The notes: generated by a model from the letters alone, not told the origin. DNA of 64,000 bases from Emcibacter sp. (GCF_963675455.1 NZ_OY776217.1:2218001-2282000), one strand, 5' to 3'. Positions 8,831 to 18,600 are shown, counted from the first letter of the stretch. A program made the numbers and translations.

Positions 8831-11161
8831 ATGACATCTCATTGTAAAAGTAAATTACTGACTACAAGTGGTCTCGCAGGCATTCTTTTGACCTGTTGTC
8901 TTGTGGCAGAAACGGGCCTTGCACAGGAAGCGGAAAATGAAGTTCTTGAGCTTGAAGAAGTGGTTGTAACGGCTCAGTTCAGGAAGCAGTCCATCAAGGA
9001 TGTACCGATTGCCATGTCGGCCTATGACGCTGAATTTATGCGTGCGGCGGATATGGAGGATATGTGGGATGTTCTTGATCTGACACCTGGTTTTGCGGGT
9101 GGTGGTACAGGTGGTTCCTGGCTTAATACGATTTCTGTACGTGGCATCAGAACCAATGACTTTGGTGTTGGCGGTGATACCTCTGTTGGTGTTTTCAAGG
9201 ACGGTGTTTATCAGGGCCGTACCGGTGCAGCGGTCACCAACTTCTATGATATGGAACGGTCCGAGGCCCTGCGTGGACCTCAAGGGTTCCTTTATGGCCG
9301 GAATACCATTTCCGGTGCGATCAATACAATCACAAACAAACCCAACCCGGAAGGTATTGAAGCATTTGGCCAGATCACCTTGGGTGAACGTAATCTGCAT
9401 GAAGTGGAAGCGATGCTGAATGTGCCGCTCGCTGAAGGCTGGGCCGCGCGTGCTGCCGCATATTCCGTTTCGGAAGACGGTTATATCACGAATGTTGCTG
9501 ATCCGGACGGACGCAAACTGGGTAAATATAGAAGTCGCTCTGCGCGTTTTTCTATAGGTTACGAGGGCGAGTCTGTAGAAGGCAGAGTGATTGCGGAATA
9601 TGAGCGTCGGAATGGAGACGGTGTAGTTTACCGCAGTACCGACCTTGATAATGTTCTTACAGACCTCGGTTTTTCCGAGACCGAAGGCGGTCGTGAAGTA
9701 AGTACGGATTTCCCCGGACATGATGACGCGCGCATTTTTACGCTGACGGGTCTTGTTGACTGGGATCTGGGAGATGTCATTATTTCTTCCGTTACGGGAT
9801 ATCGTTGGCATGACTGGGATTATTCCGAAGATGATGATGGGTCCAGTGATGAGTTTTACCACTGGTTGCAGAATCAGGAAGTTGAAAACTTCTCCCAGGA
9901 TATTCGGGTTGCCTCAAATACTGACGGAAAGCTGACCTGGCTGGTTGGTGTCTCGGGTTATGTTGAAAAAATTAAGGCCGGAATGGGCAACCAGTCCAAT
10001 GAAGATACGGTTTGTCTTGCTTATTACGGTCTGGATTGTGTCGACACCTATGGGACATTTAACTATCATCCGGATGGATTGCTTGAACTCGTCGATATCG
10101 AAGGAACTTACCGGGGTATAGGCGTTTCTGCCAACGCGACATACGCGTTGACTGAAAAGCTCGAGATAGATGCCGGGGTACGTTACAGTTATGACGAAAA
10201 AGACTTCAGTATTGGCGCTCGTCCGGTGGAGAGTGAGATCGGACCATTCCTGGCTTTGGGGTACTTTAGCGATGGCATGGTCAATGACAAAAAATCCTGG
10301 GATGATTTCGCGCCACGTGTTGCCTTGCGCTACACTTTATCAGATGATCTGACTTTGTGGGGCAGTGTCACACGAGGTTATAAAGCGGGTGGCTTCAGCA
10401 GTTTCAGTATGGATTTACCATCGCCTGAATCGCTCGGTTTGGATCCTTGTCCTTGGGGAATTTACTGTGTGTTGAATGCGGATGGATCTGTTCCCGAGGG
10501 CACTAAACCATTGGCATTTGAACCTGAATCGGTCTGGAGTTACGAAATTGGCCTCAAGGGTGACATGGCGGACGGCAGGGTGCAGTTCGATGTAAATGCC
10601 TTCTATTATCAATACAAGGATATGCAGCTCAAATACTGGGACACAGACCTGTTTAATGTAGTTATTGAAAATGTCGGTCGCGTGAAAGGTTACGGCATTG
10701 AAGGCATGGTCAAGGCCCAGGCAACAGAGAAACTGCATGTTCAGGTTGGTGCATCGTTAATGAACACCAAGGTGACCGAGATTCCGGATGTGATTTGTGA
10801 CTGTGAGGGTAATCGCCTTTCCCAGCAGCCCAAGTTTGTTATGACCGGTCTCATTGTTTATAATCATCCGCTTGAAAGTGGTGAGGTTTCTGCCAGCGCT
10901 GACTTCCGTTACCAGAGTCAGATCTATGGTGGCTTGGCAAATGAGGACACTAACTCATATGGTGGTCGTGCCCGAGTATCAGCGCGCATTGGGTATTATT
11001 CCAATGATGGCTGGGGAATTTCAGCTTATGCCGACAATCTGTTGAATGACCTTTATTATGGTGGCGGAACAGGGGCTGGATATCCCTTCCCGCAACTGCA
11101 ATTTGATGTAGTTCCGCCAAGATCCTTTGGCTTTACTGTAAATTACCGCTTCGGAGGTTAG
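8831..11161 (+). CDS. TonB-dependent outer-membrane receptor
   Basis: This 776-residue receptor has a signal peptide (cleavage after about GLAQ, residue 31), a TonB-box-like segment ELEEVVVTAQ near 40-50, a plug domain (about 55-170) with the usual VRGI and LRGPQGFLYGRN motifs, and a 22-strand-type barrel ending in an aromatic-rich strand (FTVNYRF). The ribosome site is GGAGG. It is the first gene of the catabolic locus and has its own terminator, so it can be made separately from the downstream hydrolases. It lacks an N-terminal signalling extension, so it does not directly drive an ECF sigma factor. The ligand is unknown; context suggests a peptide- or amide-like compound, not iron. Confidence 0.93.
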   Translation: MTSHCKSKLLTTSGLAGILLTCCLVAETGLAQEAENEVLELEEVVVTAQFRKQSIKDVPIAMSAYDAEFMRAADMEDMWDVLDLTPGFAGGGTGGSWLNTISVRGIRTNDFGVGGDTSVGVFKDGVYQGRTGAAVTNFYDMERSEALRGPQGFLYGRNTISGAINTITNKPNPEGIEAFGQITLGERNLHEVEAMLNVPLAEGWAARAAAYSVSEDGYITNVADPDGRKLGKYRSRSARFSIGYEGESVEGRVIAEYERRNGDGVVYRSTDLDNVLTDLGFSETEGGREVSTDFPGHDDARIFTLTGLVDWDLGDVIISSVTGYRWHDWDYSEDDDGSSDEFYHWLQNQEVENFSQDIRVASNTDGKLTWLVGVSGYVEKIKAGMGNQSNEDTVCLAYYGLDCVDTYGTFNYHPDGLLELVDIEGTYRGIGVSANATYALTEKLEIDAGVRYSYDEKDFSIGARPVESEIGPFLALGYFSDGMVNDKKSWDDFAPRVALRYTLSDDLTLWGSVTRGYKAGGFSSFSMDLPSPESLGLDPCPWGIYCVLNADGSVPEGTKPLAFEPESVWSYEIGLKGDMADGRVQFDVNAFYYQYKDMQLKYWDTDLFNVVIENVGRVKGYGIEGMVKAQATEKLHVQVGASLMNTKVTEIPDVICDCEGNRLSQQPKFVMTGLIVYNHPLESGEVSASADFRYQSQIYGGLANEDTNSYGGRARVSARIGYYSNDGWGISAYADNLLNDLYYGGGTGAGYPFPQLQFDVVPPRSFGFTVNYRFGG

Positions 11162-11179
11162 TCCGACCGGTTGCCATGA

Positions 11180-11218
11180 CCCTGTAGCCAAGTATAGTTT
11201 GGCTACAGGGTTCTCTTT
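11180..11218 (+). terminator. Rho-independent terminator after the receptor gene
   Basis: A perfect 12-bp stem (CCCTGTAGCCAA / TTGGCTACAGGG) with a 7-base loop is followed directly by TTCTCTTTT. It lies 19 bases past the receptor stop and uncouples the receptor from the hydrolase operon. Confidence 0.85.
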
Positions 11219-11295
11219 TGGGGGCTTATGGCTGCATGAGACGCATGTGGCCACAGGATGCTTACTTGGAAGCTTTTGTGTGTTGGAGAATTGCC

Positions 11296-13824
11296 ATGTT
11301 GAAATCATTTGTGGGACTTTTTTTATTGATTTGTGTGCCGCTGAATTTTTCCTTTGCGCAGAAAGTACGCCAACCGGTATTCAGTCATGTTGAGGCCCCG
11401 CATAATTATTACTGGCGTGGCATTTACCTTCCCCATCTGACCAGCGGTCCTGCGACCGGCACTTTCTCCCCGGACGGGAATGAAGTGATATATAGCATGG
11501 CCGGGTCACTCTGGCGGCAAAAAGTTGGAGACTCCAATGCCTATGAGTTAACTTCAGGCAAGGGATATGATTATCAGCCGGACTGGTCGAAGGACGGCAA
11601 GTTCGTTGTATTTAGCCGTCGCCAAAAAGATGCAATGGAACTTTACAGCCTGGAAATTGAAAGTGGCAAAGTCAACAGGCTTACAGATTTTGGTGCTGTC
11701 ACTGTCGAACCCAGAGTATCGCCCGATGGTTTGAAGCTGGCCTTTGTCTCAAGTTTCAAGAATGGAAATTTTAATCTCTATGTTGCGGATATAACGGAAA
11801 AAGGTCTCGCCAATATCCGGGCGATCGTGGAGGGACATGAGTCCAAAATAGATCGTTATTATTACGGCGAACTAGATCACGCCATAAATCCGAGCTGGTC
11901 ACCGGACGGTTCACGGCTGATTTATGTAAGTAATCCTGAAGTGGCCTGGGGAACAGGAGACATCTGGTCTGTATCAGTCGAAAATCCTGATGACCGGACC
12001 CGGATTCTGTCGGAGGAAACAACCTGGGATGCCCGCCCTGAAATTGCGCCGGACGGCAACCGCGTACTTTACAGCAGCTACCGTGGCCGCCAATGGAATC
12101 AGTTGTGGCTGACGACTATTGATGGGGCGCCACCCCTTCCGCTGACTTTCGGCGAGTTTGATCGGAAGTATGCGCGGTGGTCGTGGGATGCGAGGAAAAT
12201 AGTCTATACCAGCAATGAAACAGGTAACCTGTCGCTGCATGTGATGGAATCTGTGGGGGGTAAGGTTACTGACATAAAACCCCTCAAACGGCATTACAAA
12301 CATGATATGGAAAGTATGGTCCTGAAAGTTGAAGATGAAGAGGGAAACCCCGTATCTGCCAGAGTTAGTATTCTCAGCAAGTCAGATGGGAGGCATTACG
12401 GCCCCCGTGATGCCCGAATGATGGCAGATGATTATTTTATGCCGGACCGTCAAGATCATGAAACCCATTATTTCTTTTGCGACAAGACATGCACGATTGA
12501 GGCGCCTTTGGGAAAGCTCCAGATTTCGACTTTCAAAGGGTTGGAACATATGCCAGATCATCGCACTGTTAGGCTGAAAAAGGGTGGGCGCGTTGAGAAC
12601 ATTACCCTTCAGTCGGTCCGGTTACCCTCTGAGTTTGGTAAGTTTCTGAGCGCGGATTTCCATCATCATATGAATTATGGCGGCCAGTACCGCATGAACT
12701 TTGACTCGATGGTTGCAGATGCCGAGGCCGAGGATCTTGATATTGTTTATAATTTGATAGTGAACAAGGAAGAGCGAGTTCCGAGTATTAATGAATTCAC
12801 TTCGGAAGGCCGGACGGTGGGAAATGTGACCGTGTTTCAGGCTCAGGAAACCCATACTAGTTATTGGGGCCACCTAGGGGTATTACACCTTCAGGACCGG
12901 ATATTGTTACCGGATTTTTCAAGTTATCGTCATACCGCTCTGGCTTCACCATATCCACATAATGGCATATTTTCTGATCTGGCGCATGAGCAGGGTGCCC
13001 TGGTAGGGTATGTTCACCCCTTTGAAATCGGGATCGATAATCTGGATAATTTTGAAAAATTAACCCACACTCTTCCGGTTGATGTTGCTCTTGGGAAAAC
13101 AGACTATCTGGAAGTGGTTTCGTTTGCGGATCATTTTGCCACGGCAGGTGTCTGGTACAGATTGTTGAACCTGGGTTTCCGGCTGTCGGCAGGCGCCGGT
13201 ACGGACACAATGGGCAATCTTGCCTCTTTAAGGGGACCAATCGGTCTAAACAGAGCCTATTTGGCAAGCGACAGTCGCGAACCCGAGGCACTTAAAGAAG
13301 CCATCAAGTCCGGAAAGGGCTTTGTAACTAATGGACCATTATTGGGGTTGAAAATAAATGGAGTGGCTCCCGGTGGATCGGTAAAACTCAAGTCGGGAGG
13401 TCAGTCGGTCCGGGTCAGGGCGTCAATGAGATCAATGGTTCCGGTGCAAAATGTGGAGCTGGTGCTTAATGGCAAGGTTATAAAAACACTTGCTGTGAAA
13501 AACGATGGTCACAGTGCCGATTTTGATGGCGAGATCGAGATTGAGGATGGTGGGTGGTTGCTGCTGCGGGCCAACAGCAAGGATGCACATTCTGATGTGC
13601 AGGATCTTTATCCTTACGGCACAACCAACCCTGTGTGGCTGGAAAGTCCTGACGGAGCTCCCTTTGCACCAGAGGATGCAAAATATTTCATGCATTGGAT
13701 TGATCTGGTCATGAAAGATGCGTCTGCTCGTCAGGATTATAATTCTGAATGGGAGCGTACCGAAACGCTGGAATATCTTATACGAGCCCGAAAGGTTTTT
13801 GAGCAGATGAGCCTTGAACGTTAG
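11296..13824 (+). CDS. Exported TolB-type beta-propeller plus PHP/CehA-like metallohydrolase
   Basis: From the preferred ATG (GGAG eight bases upstream; signal peptide MLKSFVGLFLLICVPLNFSF, ending in SFAQ) the protein has 842 residues. Residues about 40-340 carry repeated PDG-type TolB/PD40 blades such as GTFSPDGNEVIYS and PSWSPDGSRLIYV. Residues about 450-690 resemble the CehA/McbA metallohydrolase branch of the PHP fold, with candidate metal ligands in DFHHHMNYGG, HPFEIG, FADHF and AGAGTDTM. A beta-rich domain ends the chain. It should act in the periplasm on an ester, carbamate or amide. It leads the nhaC-acs operon. An in-frame ATG 26 codons upstream is rejected because it would bury the signal peptide. 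The reaction is not determinable here. Confidence 0.82.
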   Translation: MLKSFVGLFLLICVPLNFSFAQKVRQPVFSHVEAPHNYYWRGIYLPHLTSGPATGTFSPDGNEVIYSMAGSLWRQKVGDSNAYELTSGKGYDYQPDWSKDGKFVVFSRRQKDAMELYSLEIESGKVNRLTDFGAVTVEPRVSPDGLKLAFVSSFKNGNFNLYVADITEKGLANIRAIVEGHESKIDRYYYGELDHAINPSWSPDGSRLIYVSNPEVAWGTGDIWSVSVENPDDRTRILSEETTWDARPEIAPDGNRVLYSSYRGRQWNQLWLTTIDGAPPLPLTFGEFDRKYARWSWDARKIVYTSNETGNLSLHVMESVGGKVTDIKPLKRHYKHDMESMVLKVEDEEGNPVSARVSILSKSDGRHYGPRDARMMADDYFMPDRQDHETHYFFCDKTCTIEAPLGKLQISTFKGLEHMPDHRTVRLKKGGRVENITLQSVRLPSEFGKFLSADFHHHMNYGGQYRMNFDSMVADAEAEDLDIVYNLIVNKEERVPSINEFTSEGRTVGNVTVFQAQETHTSYWGHLGVLHLQDRILLPDFSSYRHTALASPYPHNGIFSDLAHEQGALVGYVHPFEIGIDNLDNFEKLTHTLPVDVALGKTDYLEVVSFADHFATAGVWYRLLNLGFRLSAGAGTDTMGNLASLRGPIGLNRAYLASDSREPEALKEAIKSGKGFVTNGPLLGLKINGVAPGGSVKLKSGGQSVRVRASMRSMVPVQNVELVLNGKVIKTLAVKNDGHSADFDGEIEIEDGGWLLLRANSKDAHSDVQDLYPYGTTNPVWLESPDGAPFAPEDAKYFMHWIDLVMKDASARQDYNSEWERTETLEYLIRARKVFEQMSLER

Positions 13825-13873
13825 AGCTTTCTTCCTCTTTATTTGATGTATCTTGTCTGGAATAGAATAAATT

Positions 13874-15334
13874 ATGAATAAAAATGAAGGAAACGTGCTG
13901 CCGTTACCCCCATTGTGGGCGGCTCTGGTCCCCATATGTTTTCTGATCACACTTTTAGCCGCGGCGGTCTATTTCTTTGGATCGGATTCTTCGTCAGGTG
14001 CGACTCAAATCGCATTGTTGATGACGGCAAGTTTAGCAGCGGCAATCGCCGTGTATCTGGGGCACAGCTGGGTTGAAATTGAAACTGCAATCATTGACGG
14101 CATTACCGTGGCGCTTCGGGCGATTTTGATCCTTTTGGTGGTTGGAGCCCTGATTGGGACCTGGATTGCAGGGGGAATAGTGCCCACGCTTATTGTCTAT
14201 GGCCTGGAGATTCTTGATCCAGCTTATTTTTACCTCGCAAGTTGTATCATTTGTGCGATTGTTTCGCTTAGCACAGGCAGTTCCTGGACTACGGCAGGAA
14301 CAGTAGGAGTGGCTCTGATTGGCGTGGCACAGGCGTTTGACCTTTCCCCTGCCATCACGGCTGGTGCGATTATTTCGGGTGCTTATTTCGGTGACAAGAT
14401 GTCGCCTCTGTCGGATTCGACAAATCTGACGGCCGCAGTCGCACGGGCCGACCTTTTTGATCATATTCGGAATATGGTATGGACCACGGCGCCGGGTATT
14501 TTGATTGCCTTGGTTCTTTATGCTGCCTTGGGTTTTGGGGCCGGATCTTCCGAAAATATGGATTTGTCGGCAACCACCGACGCCATCAATTCAATTTTTT
14601 ATACCGGCTGGCCCATGTTGATCCCTTTGCTTGTGGTTTTGGGGCTTGCTGCACTGCGAATGCCTCCGATACCCACACTTCTTTTGGGAACGCTTCTTGG
14701 TGCTGTATATGCAATCGTGTTTCAGACCGATGCTCTGAGCCAATATGGCGTTTTTCTTGGTGGCGGCGATTATGTTGGCGTCAAGGCAATGTGGACGGCA
14801 TTTTTTGCCGGCTTCAAAGTTGTTACCGGGAACGAGGCTGTGGATGAGCTGCTGAGCCGAGGCGGCATGAGCAGCATGCTCACAACGGTATGGCTGATAC
14901 TGTCGGCAATGATCCTTGGCGCTGTACTTGAACACACAGGCATGATCGCTCGCCTGATTGGTGCCTCAATGGCCTCGATGAAAAGGGTGGGTTCTTTGAT
15001 TGCGACAACGGTTTCCGTGTGTATTGGAACAAATATCATAGCCAGTGACCAATATATTGCGATTGTTGTTCCCGGGCGTATGTTGGCGCCTACATATGAG
15101 CGTCTGGGTCTTGCACCATCAGCCTTGTCTCGTACGCTTGAGGATTCAGCAACGCTGACCTCTCCGCTTGTGCCATGGAATACCTGTGGTGCCTTTATGG
15201 CGGCAACACTTGGTGTAGCAACGTTTGACTATCTGCCTTTCTGTTTTCTAGGTCTTCTCACACCACTGATCGCTATTCTGTATGGTTATCTCGGCATAAA
15301 GATTGTTCGAAGAGAAGAGAAAACTCAAGGCTAA
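13874..15334 (+). CDS. nhaC: NhaC-family Na+/H+ (or Na+-coupled) antiporter
   Basis: This 486-residue inner-membrane protein has about 11-12 helices and NhaC-family signatures. These include SLSTGSSWTTAGTVGVALIG, a region around ISGAYFGDKMSPLSDSTNL, and a C-terminal LEDSATLTSPLVPWNTCGAF. NhaC proteins exchange Na+ for H+, and some relatives (MleN) couple Na+/H+ movement to organic acids. It follows the propeller-hydrolase by 49 bases and precedes acs by 94. It may therefore expel a product or sodium taken up with the substrate. The ribosome site is weak, so the start is less certain than the family. Confidence 0.88.
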   Translation: MNKNEGNVLPLPPLWAALVPICFLITLLAAAVYFFGSDSSSGATQIALLMTASLAAAIAVYLGHSWVEIETAIIDGITVALRAILILLVVGALIGTWIAGGIVPTLIVYGLEILDPAYFYLASCIICAIVSLSTGSSWTTAGTVGVALIGVAQAFDLSPAITAGAIISGAYFGDKMSPLSDSTNLTAAVARADLFDHIRNMVWTTAPGILIALVLYAALGFGAGSSENMDLSATTDAINSIFYTGWPMLIPLLVVLGLAALRMPPIPTLLLGTLLGAVYAIVFQTDALSQYGVFLGGGDYVGVKAMWTAFFAGFKVVTGNEAVDELLSRGGMSSMLTTVWLILSAMILGAVLEHTGMIARLIGASMASMKRVGSLIATTVSVCIGTNIIASDQYIAIVVPGRMLAPTYERLGLAPSALSRTLEDSATLTSPLVPWNTCGAFMAATLGVATFDYLPFCFLGLLTPLIAILYGYLGIKIVRREEKTQG

Positions 15335-15364
15335 TCAGAAACAGATCAGAAACAGATCAGAAAC
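15332..15364 (+). repeat. 11-bp tandem repeat, three copies
   Basis: Three consecutive copies of (A/T)(G/A)ATCAGAAAC run from the nhaC stop codon into the nhaC-acs gap. The last two copies are identical and the first differs at two bases. The repeat sits in the untranslated leader of acs. It may be simple slippage, and no regulator is evident. Confidence 0.65.
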
Positions 15365-15428
15365 TGGAAAACCGGATTTTCGGAAATCACATGATGTCCC
15401 GAACAGACGCCGGGGAGGGAAGAATTCA

Positions 15429-17366
15429 ATGAATGATGAATTGATCTTTAAAGTGTCTCAGGATGCACTCGAGAGAACGAACTGTACAAATGAACAGTAC
15501 CTGGAAAAATATGCCCTTTCCATAACGGATCAGGAAAGTTTCTGGGGTGAAGAAGGAAAACGCCTCGACTGGATCAAACCCTATTCCATTGTTAAAAGCA
15601 CAAGCTTCGATAATGATGTGTCTATCAAATGGTTTGAGGATGGCACCCTCAATGCGTCGGTCAATTGCATAGACCGGCACCTGCCACAGCGTGAGAATGA
15701 TGTCGCGCTGATATGGGAGGGAGATGAACCTGACGCGAGCAAACAGGTCACGTATGGTGAACTCTATGACCGGGTTTGCCGTTTTGCCAACCTGCTTAAG
15801 GTCCGGGGTGTCAAGAAAGGTGACAGGGTCACCATCTACATGCCAATGATTTTGGAAGCTGTATATGCCATGCTCGCCTGTGCGCGAATTGGCGCTGTGC
15901 ATTCAGTTGTATTTGGCGGGTTCTCGCCCGAGGCGCTGGCGGGTCGTATAATTGATTGTGGTTCTGATGTGGTTATCACAGCAGATGAGGGGGTGCGCGG
16001 TGCGCGGAAAGTGCCATTAAAGGCCAATGTTGACAAGGCCTTGGAGCAGTGTCCGGATGTGAGTTCAGTTATCGTGGTTCGTCGTACCGGGGCAGAGGTG
16101 AACTGGGACGATACGCGTGATGTCTGGTATCATCTTGAAGCAGATAAAGTTGCGCCTGAATGTCCTCCAGAAGAGATGAATGCTGAAGATCCGCTTTTCA
16201 TTCTTTATACATCGGGATCGACGGGCAAACCTAAAGGTGTCTTGCATACTACGGGCGGTTATATGGTCTGGGCATCCATGACCCATGAATATGTTTTTGA
16301 TTACCGGAAAGAGGAAGTGTTCTGGTGTACAGCAGATATAGGCTGGATTACTGGCCATAGCTATATCGTTTACGGGCCTTTGGCAAATGGCGCTACGACA
16401 CTTGTTTTCGAGGGCGTGCCTACTTACCCCGATGCCAGTCGTTTCTGGCAGGTTTGTGAGAAACATCGTGTAAATATCTTTTATACGGCCCCGACTGCCA
16501 TTCGGGCCCTGATGCGCCTGGGAGATGAACCGGTAAAAAAATACGACCGGTCTTCAATCCGTCTTCTGGGGTCAGTAGGAGAGCCGATCAACCCGGAAGC
16601 ATGGTTATGGTATTATCGGGTAGTTGGAGAAGAACGGTCACCCATTGTGGATACCTGGTGGCAGACGGAAACAGGCGGTGTGATGATTTCACCTTTGCCT
16701 GGGGCGACGGACCTTAAGCCTGGGTCTGCGTCACGTCCGATGTTTGGTGTGCAACCCGCCTTGGTGGATTCTGATGGGAATATTCTTGAGGGGGCTGCCG
16801 AGGGTAACCTGGTTATCAAAGACAGCTGGCCGGGTCAAATGCGGTCGATTTACAATGACCACGAACGGTTTATTCAGACATATTTCTCCACTTATCGGGG
16901 CCTCTACTTTACAGGAGACGGGTGTCGTCGTGATGAAGATGGTTATTACTGGATTACAGGCCGTGTAGATGATGTCATTAATGTCTCCGGTCATCGGATC
17001 GGGACAGCCGAAGTAGAATCCGCGCTTGTTGCTCACGAAGGGGTTTCCGAGGCGGCTGTAGTCGGTTTTCCGCATGAAATCAAGGGACAAGGCATCTATG
17101 CTTATGTTACACCTCCGGAGGGTCTTGAACCGAGCGAAGAACTTCGCATAGAATTGGTGCAGTGGGTACGGCGTGAGATCGGCCCTCTTGCAACACCCGA
17201 TTTTATCCAGTTTGCGACGGGGCTCCCGAAAACCCGTTCTGGCAAGATCATGCGACGGATTTTGCGCAAGATTGCAGAAAATGATTTTGACAGTCTCGGT
17301 GATACTTCCACGCTCGCGGAACCCGCTGTGGTTAGCGATCTGATCAGGAACCGTATGGGCTCTTGA
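15429..17366 (+). CDS. acs: Acetyl-CoA synthetase (AMP-forming)
   Basis: This 645-residue acyl-adenylate enzyme makes acetyl-CoA from acetate, ATP and CoA. Core motifs are YTSGSTGKPKG near 258, WWQTETGG near 411 (the Trp that limits the acyl pocket to acetate or propionate), DDVINVSGHRIGTAE near 515, and PKTRSGKIMRR near 602 with the lysine normally acetylated by Pat. Length and N-terminal ACAS_N segment are those of Acs. The chosen ATG follows GGGAGG; an in-frame ATG 42 codons upstream would translate the tandem repeat and is unlikely. It is cotranscribed with nhaC. In this setting it would recover acetate freed by deacetylases or thiolysis. Propionate is an alternative substrate. Confidence 0.94.
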   Translation: MNDELIFKVSQDALERTNCTNEQYLEKYALSITDQESFWGEEGKRLDWIKPYSIVKSTSFDNDVSIKWFEDGTLNASVNCIDRHLPQRENDVALIWEGDEPDASKQVTYGELYDRVCRFANLLKVRGVKKGDRVTIYMPMILEAVYAMLACARIGAVHSVVFGGFSPEALAGRIIDCGSDVVITADEGVRGARKVPLKANVDKALEQCPDVSSVIVVRRTGAEVNWDDTRDVWYHLEADKVAPECPPEEMNAEDPLFILYTSGSTGKPKGVLHTTGGYMVWASMTHEYVFDYRKEEVFWCTADIGWITGHSYIVYGPLANGATTLVFEGVPTYPDASRFWQVCEKHRVNIFYTAPTAIRALMRLGDEPVKKYDRSSIRLLGSVGEPINPEAWLWYYRVVGEERSPIVDTWWQTETGGVMISPLPGATDLKPGSASRPMFGVQPALVDSDGNILEGAAEGNLVIKDSWPGQMRSIYNDHERFIQTYFSTYRGLYFTGDGCRRDEDGYYWITGRVDDVINVSGHRIGTAEVESALVAHEGVSEAAVVGFPHEIKGQGIYAYVTPPEGLEPSEELRIELVQWVRREIGPLATPDFIQFATGLPKTRSGKIMRRILRKIAENDFDSLGDTSTLAEPAVVSDLIRNRMGS

Positions 17367-17398
17367 AAGCATGGAACCTGATGGTGACTTAATTGTTA

Positions 17399-17446
17399 TT
17401 GATTATGTTGATATTTAATGATACAATTATAACTAATATTAATAAT
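17399..17446 (+). promoter_or_regulatory. lysR promoter with overlapping operator box
   Basis: TTGATT and TACAAT are separated by 17 bases, a good sigma-70 promoter. AATATTAATAAT at 17435-17446 lies where transcription would begin, which suits autorepression by the LysR protein. The same 12 bases recur exactly at 18522-18533. Confidence 0.55.
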
Positions 17447-17456
17447 CAGGTTATCT

Positions 17457-18431
17457 ATGAACGAGACTCCACCACCCAAATTTCATCTGGATTGGAATCT
17501 GCTGCGCACATTCGCTGTGATCGTACAATGCCAGGGAATTTCACGCGCAGCAGCGGCGTTGAACTTAACACAACCGGCTATAAGCAGCGCCTTGCGCCGG
17601 CTTGAAGAACAGGTGGGTCATCAGCTTATTCGGCGAGGCGGTACAGTATTTGACGTTACTGCGGAAGGTCGCTTGCTTTATCGAGAGAGCCAGGAAATAT
17701 TGGTCCGCATAAGCCGCATCAATGAAGTTCTTTCGGATACAAGTGAGGAAATAAGGGGGGTAATCAAACTGGCGGTTGCCAGCCACGTCGTTTTTCCTTT
17801 TCTTGATCGGTTGCTTAAGGATTTTCATGACAAATATCCAAATGTTCGCTACCAGATCGAGGTAGACAAAAGTGCTCACATTGCGGAATCATTGTTAATG
17901 AATACGGTGACAGCGGGCATCTGTTTAGTATATCAGGAGCATGAGAAGCTGGAATACCAGCATTTTTTTACCGAATATTTTGGATTGTTTTGTGGCAAGG
18001 AACACCGTTATTTTGGACAAGATGATATTGCGGTAAAAGATATTTGCAAAGAGAATTTTGTCTCTTTTCAGACAGACCAGATGGATGATGCCCTGTGGCC
18101 TGTTGCTTTAATGCGTAATCAGAACAGGATGACAGGTAAAATAGTCGGAACCTCACCAAACCTGGAAGAAGTGCGGCGACTTATCACTGCCGGTATTGGG
18201 ATCGGACCTTTACCTATCCATTCCGTTGAGGTGGATGTTGAACGGGGACTATTATGGCAGCTTCCGCCCTATAGCGATACACCATCTGTTGATGTATATG
18301 TATGCACCAATCCTAGTTGTCGCTATTCTCGAGCAGAAAGCTTGTTTCTGGATTTTCTGATTAATAGCATAGCGTTACTTACCGAAGAAAAGAAAAAACT
18401 TCCACAAAATCCCAAGCAAATAACGACTTAG
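17457..18431 (+). CDS. LysR-family transcriptional regulator
   Basis: This 324-residue protein has an N-terminal winged helix-turn-helix (about 14-73, with FAVIVQCQGISRAAAALNLT and QPAISSALRRLEEQVG) and a periplasmic-binding-protein-like effector domain (about 100-300). It sits in the middle of the catabolic locus, on the same strand as its presumed targets rather than divergent. It has its own promoter carrying an AT-rich near-palindrome that is repeated before the M28 peptidase, the second serine hydrolase and, less exactly, the receptor. It is therefore the likely local regulator. The C-terminus is Lys-rich (EEKKKLPQNPK), an unremarkable tail. Confidence 0.92.
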   Translation: MNETPPPKFHLDWNLLRTFAVIVQCQGISRAAAALNLTQPAISSALRRLEEQVGHQLIRRGGTVFDVTAEGRLLYRESQEILVRISRINEVLSDTSEEIRGVIKLAVASHVVFPFLDRLLKDFHDKYPNVRYQIEVDKSAHIAESLLMNTVTAGICLVYQEHEKLEYQHFFTEYFGLFCGKEHRYFGQDDIAVKDICKENFVSFQTDQMDDALWPVALMRNQNRMTGKIVGTSPNLEEVRRLITAGIGIGPLPIHSVEVDVERGLLWQLPPYSDTPSVDVYVCTNPSCRYSRAESLFLDFLINSIALLTEEKKKLPQNPKQITT

Positions 18432-18513
18432 AGTTATTCACCTTCTCCTTATGCAAACTGTCTGATGGGCCGCAATAATAAAAACGGGCTGCTCATAATC
18501 CTTGGGATGGGCT

Positions 18514-18542
18514 TTGATATAAATATTAATAATGTAGATTAT
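18514..18542 (+). promoter_or_regulatory. Candidate promoter and operator of the M28 peptidase operon
   Basis: TTGATA and GATTAT with a 17-base spacer form a plausible promoter. AATATTAATAAT fills the spacer at 18522-18533, a position that would block RNA polymerase. The leader to the peptidase gene would be about 145 bases. Confidence 0.4.
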
Positions 18543-18600
18543 TATATATATTAATTTGAATGATATTCGGGCGCATGTGATAATTTAAGCCAGAATCAGA

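Noticed and set aside
8831..11161. The TonB-dependent receptor as a siderophore receptor controlled by the ECF pair at 34.4 kb
   Set aside because: It has no N-terminal signalling domain, is 23 kb away, and the anti-sigma protein is not FecR-like in its periplasmic part.
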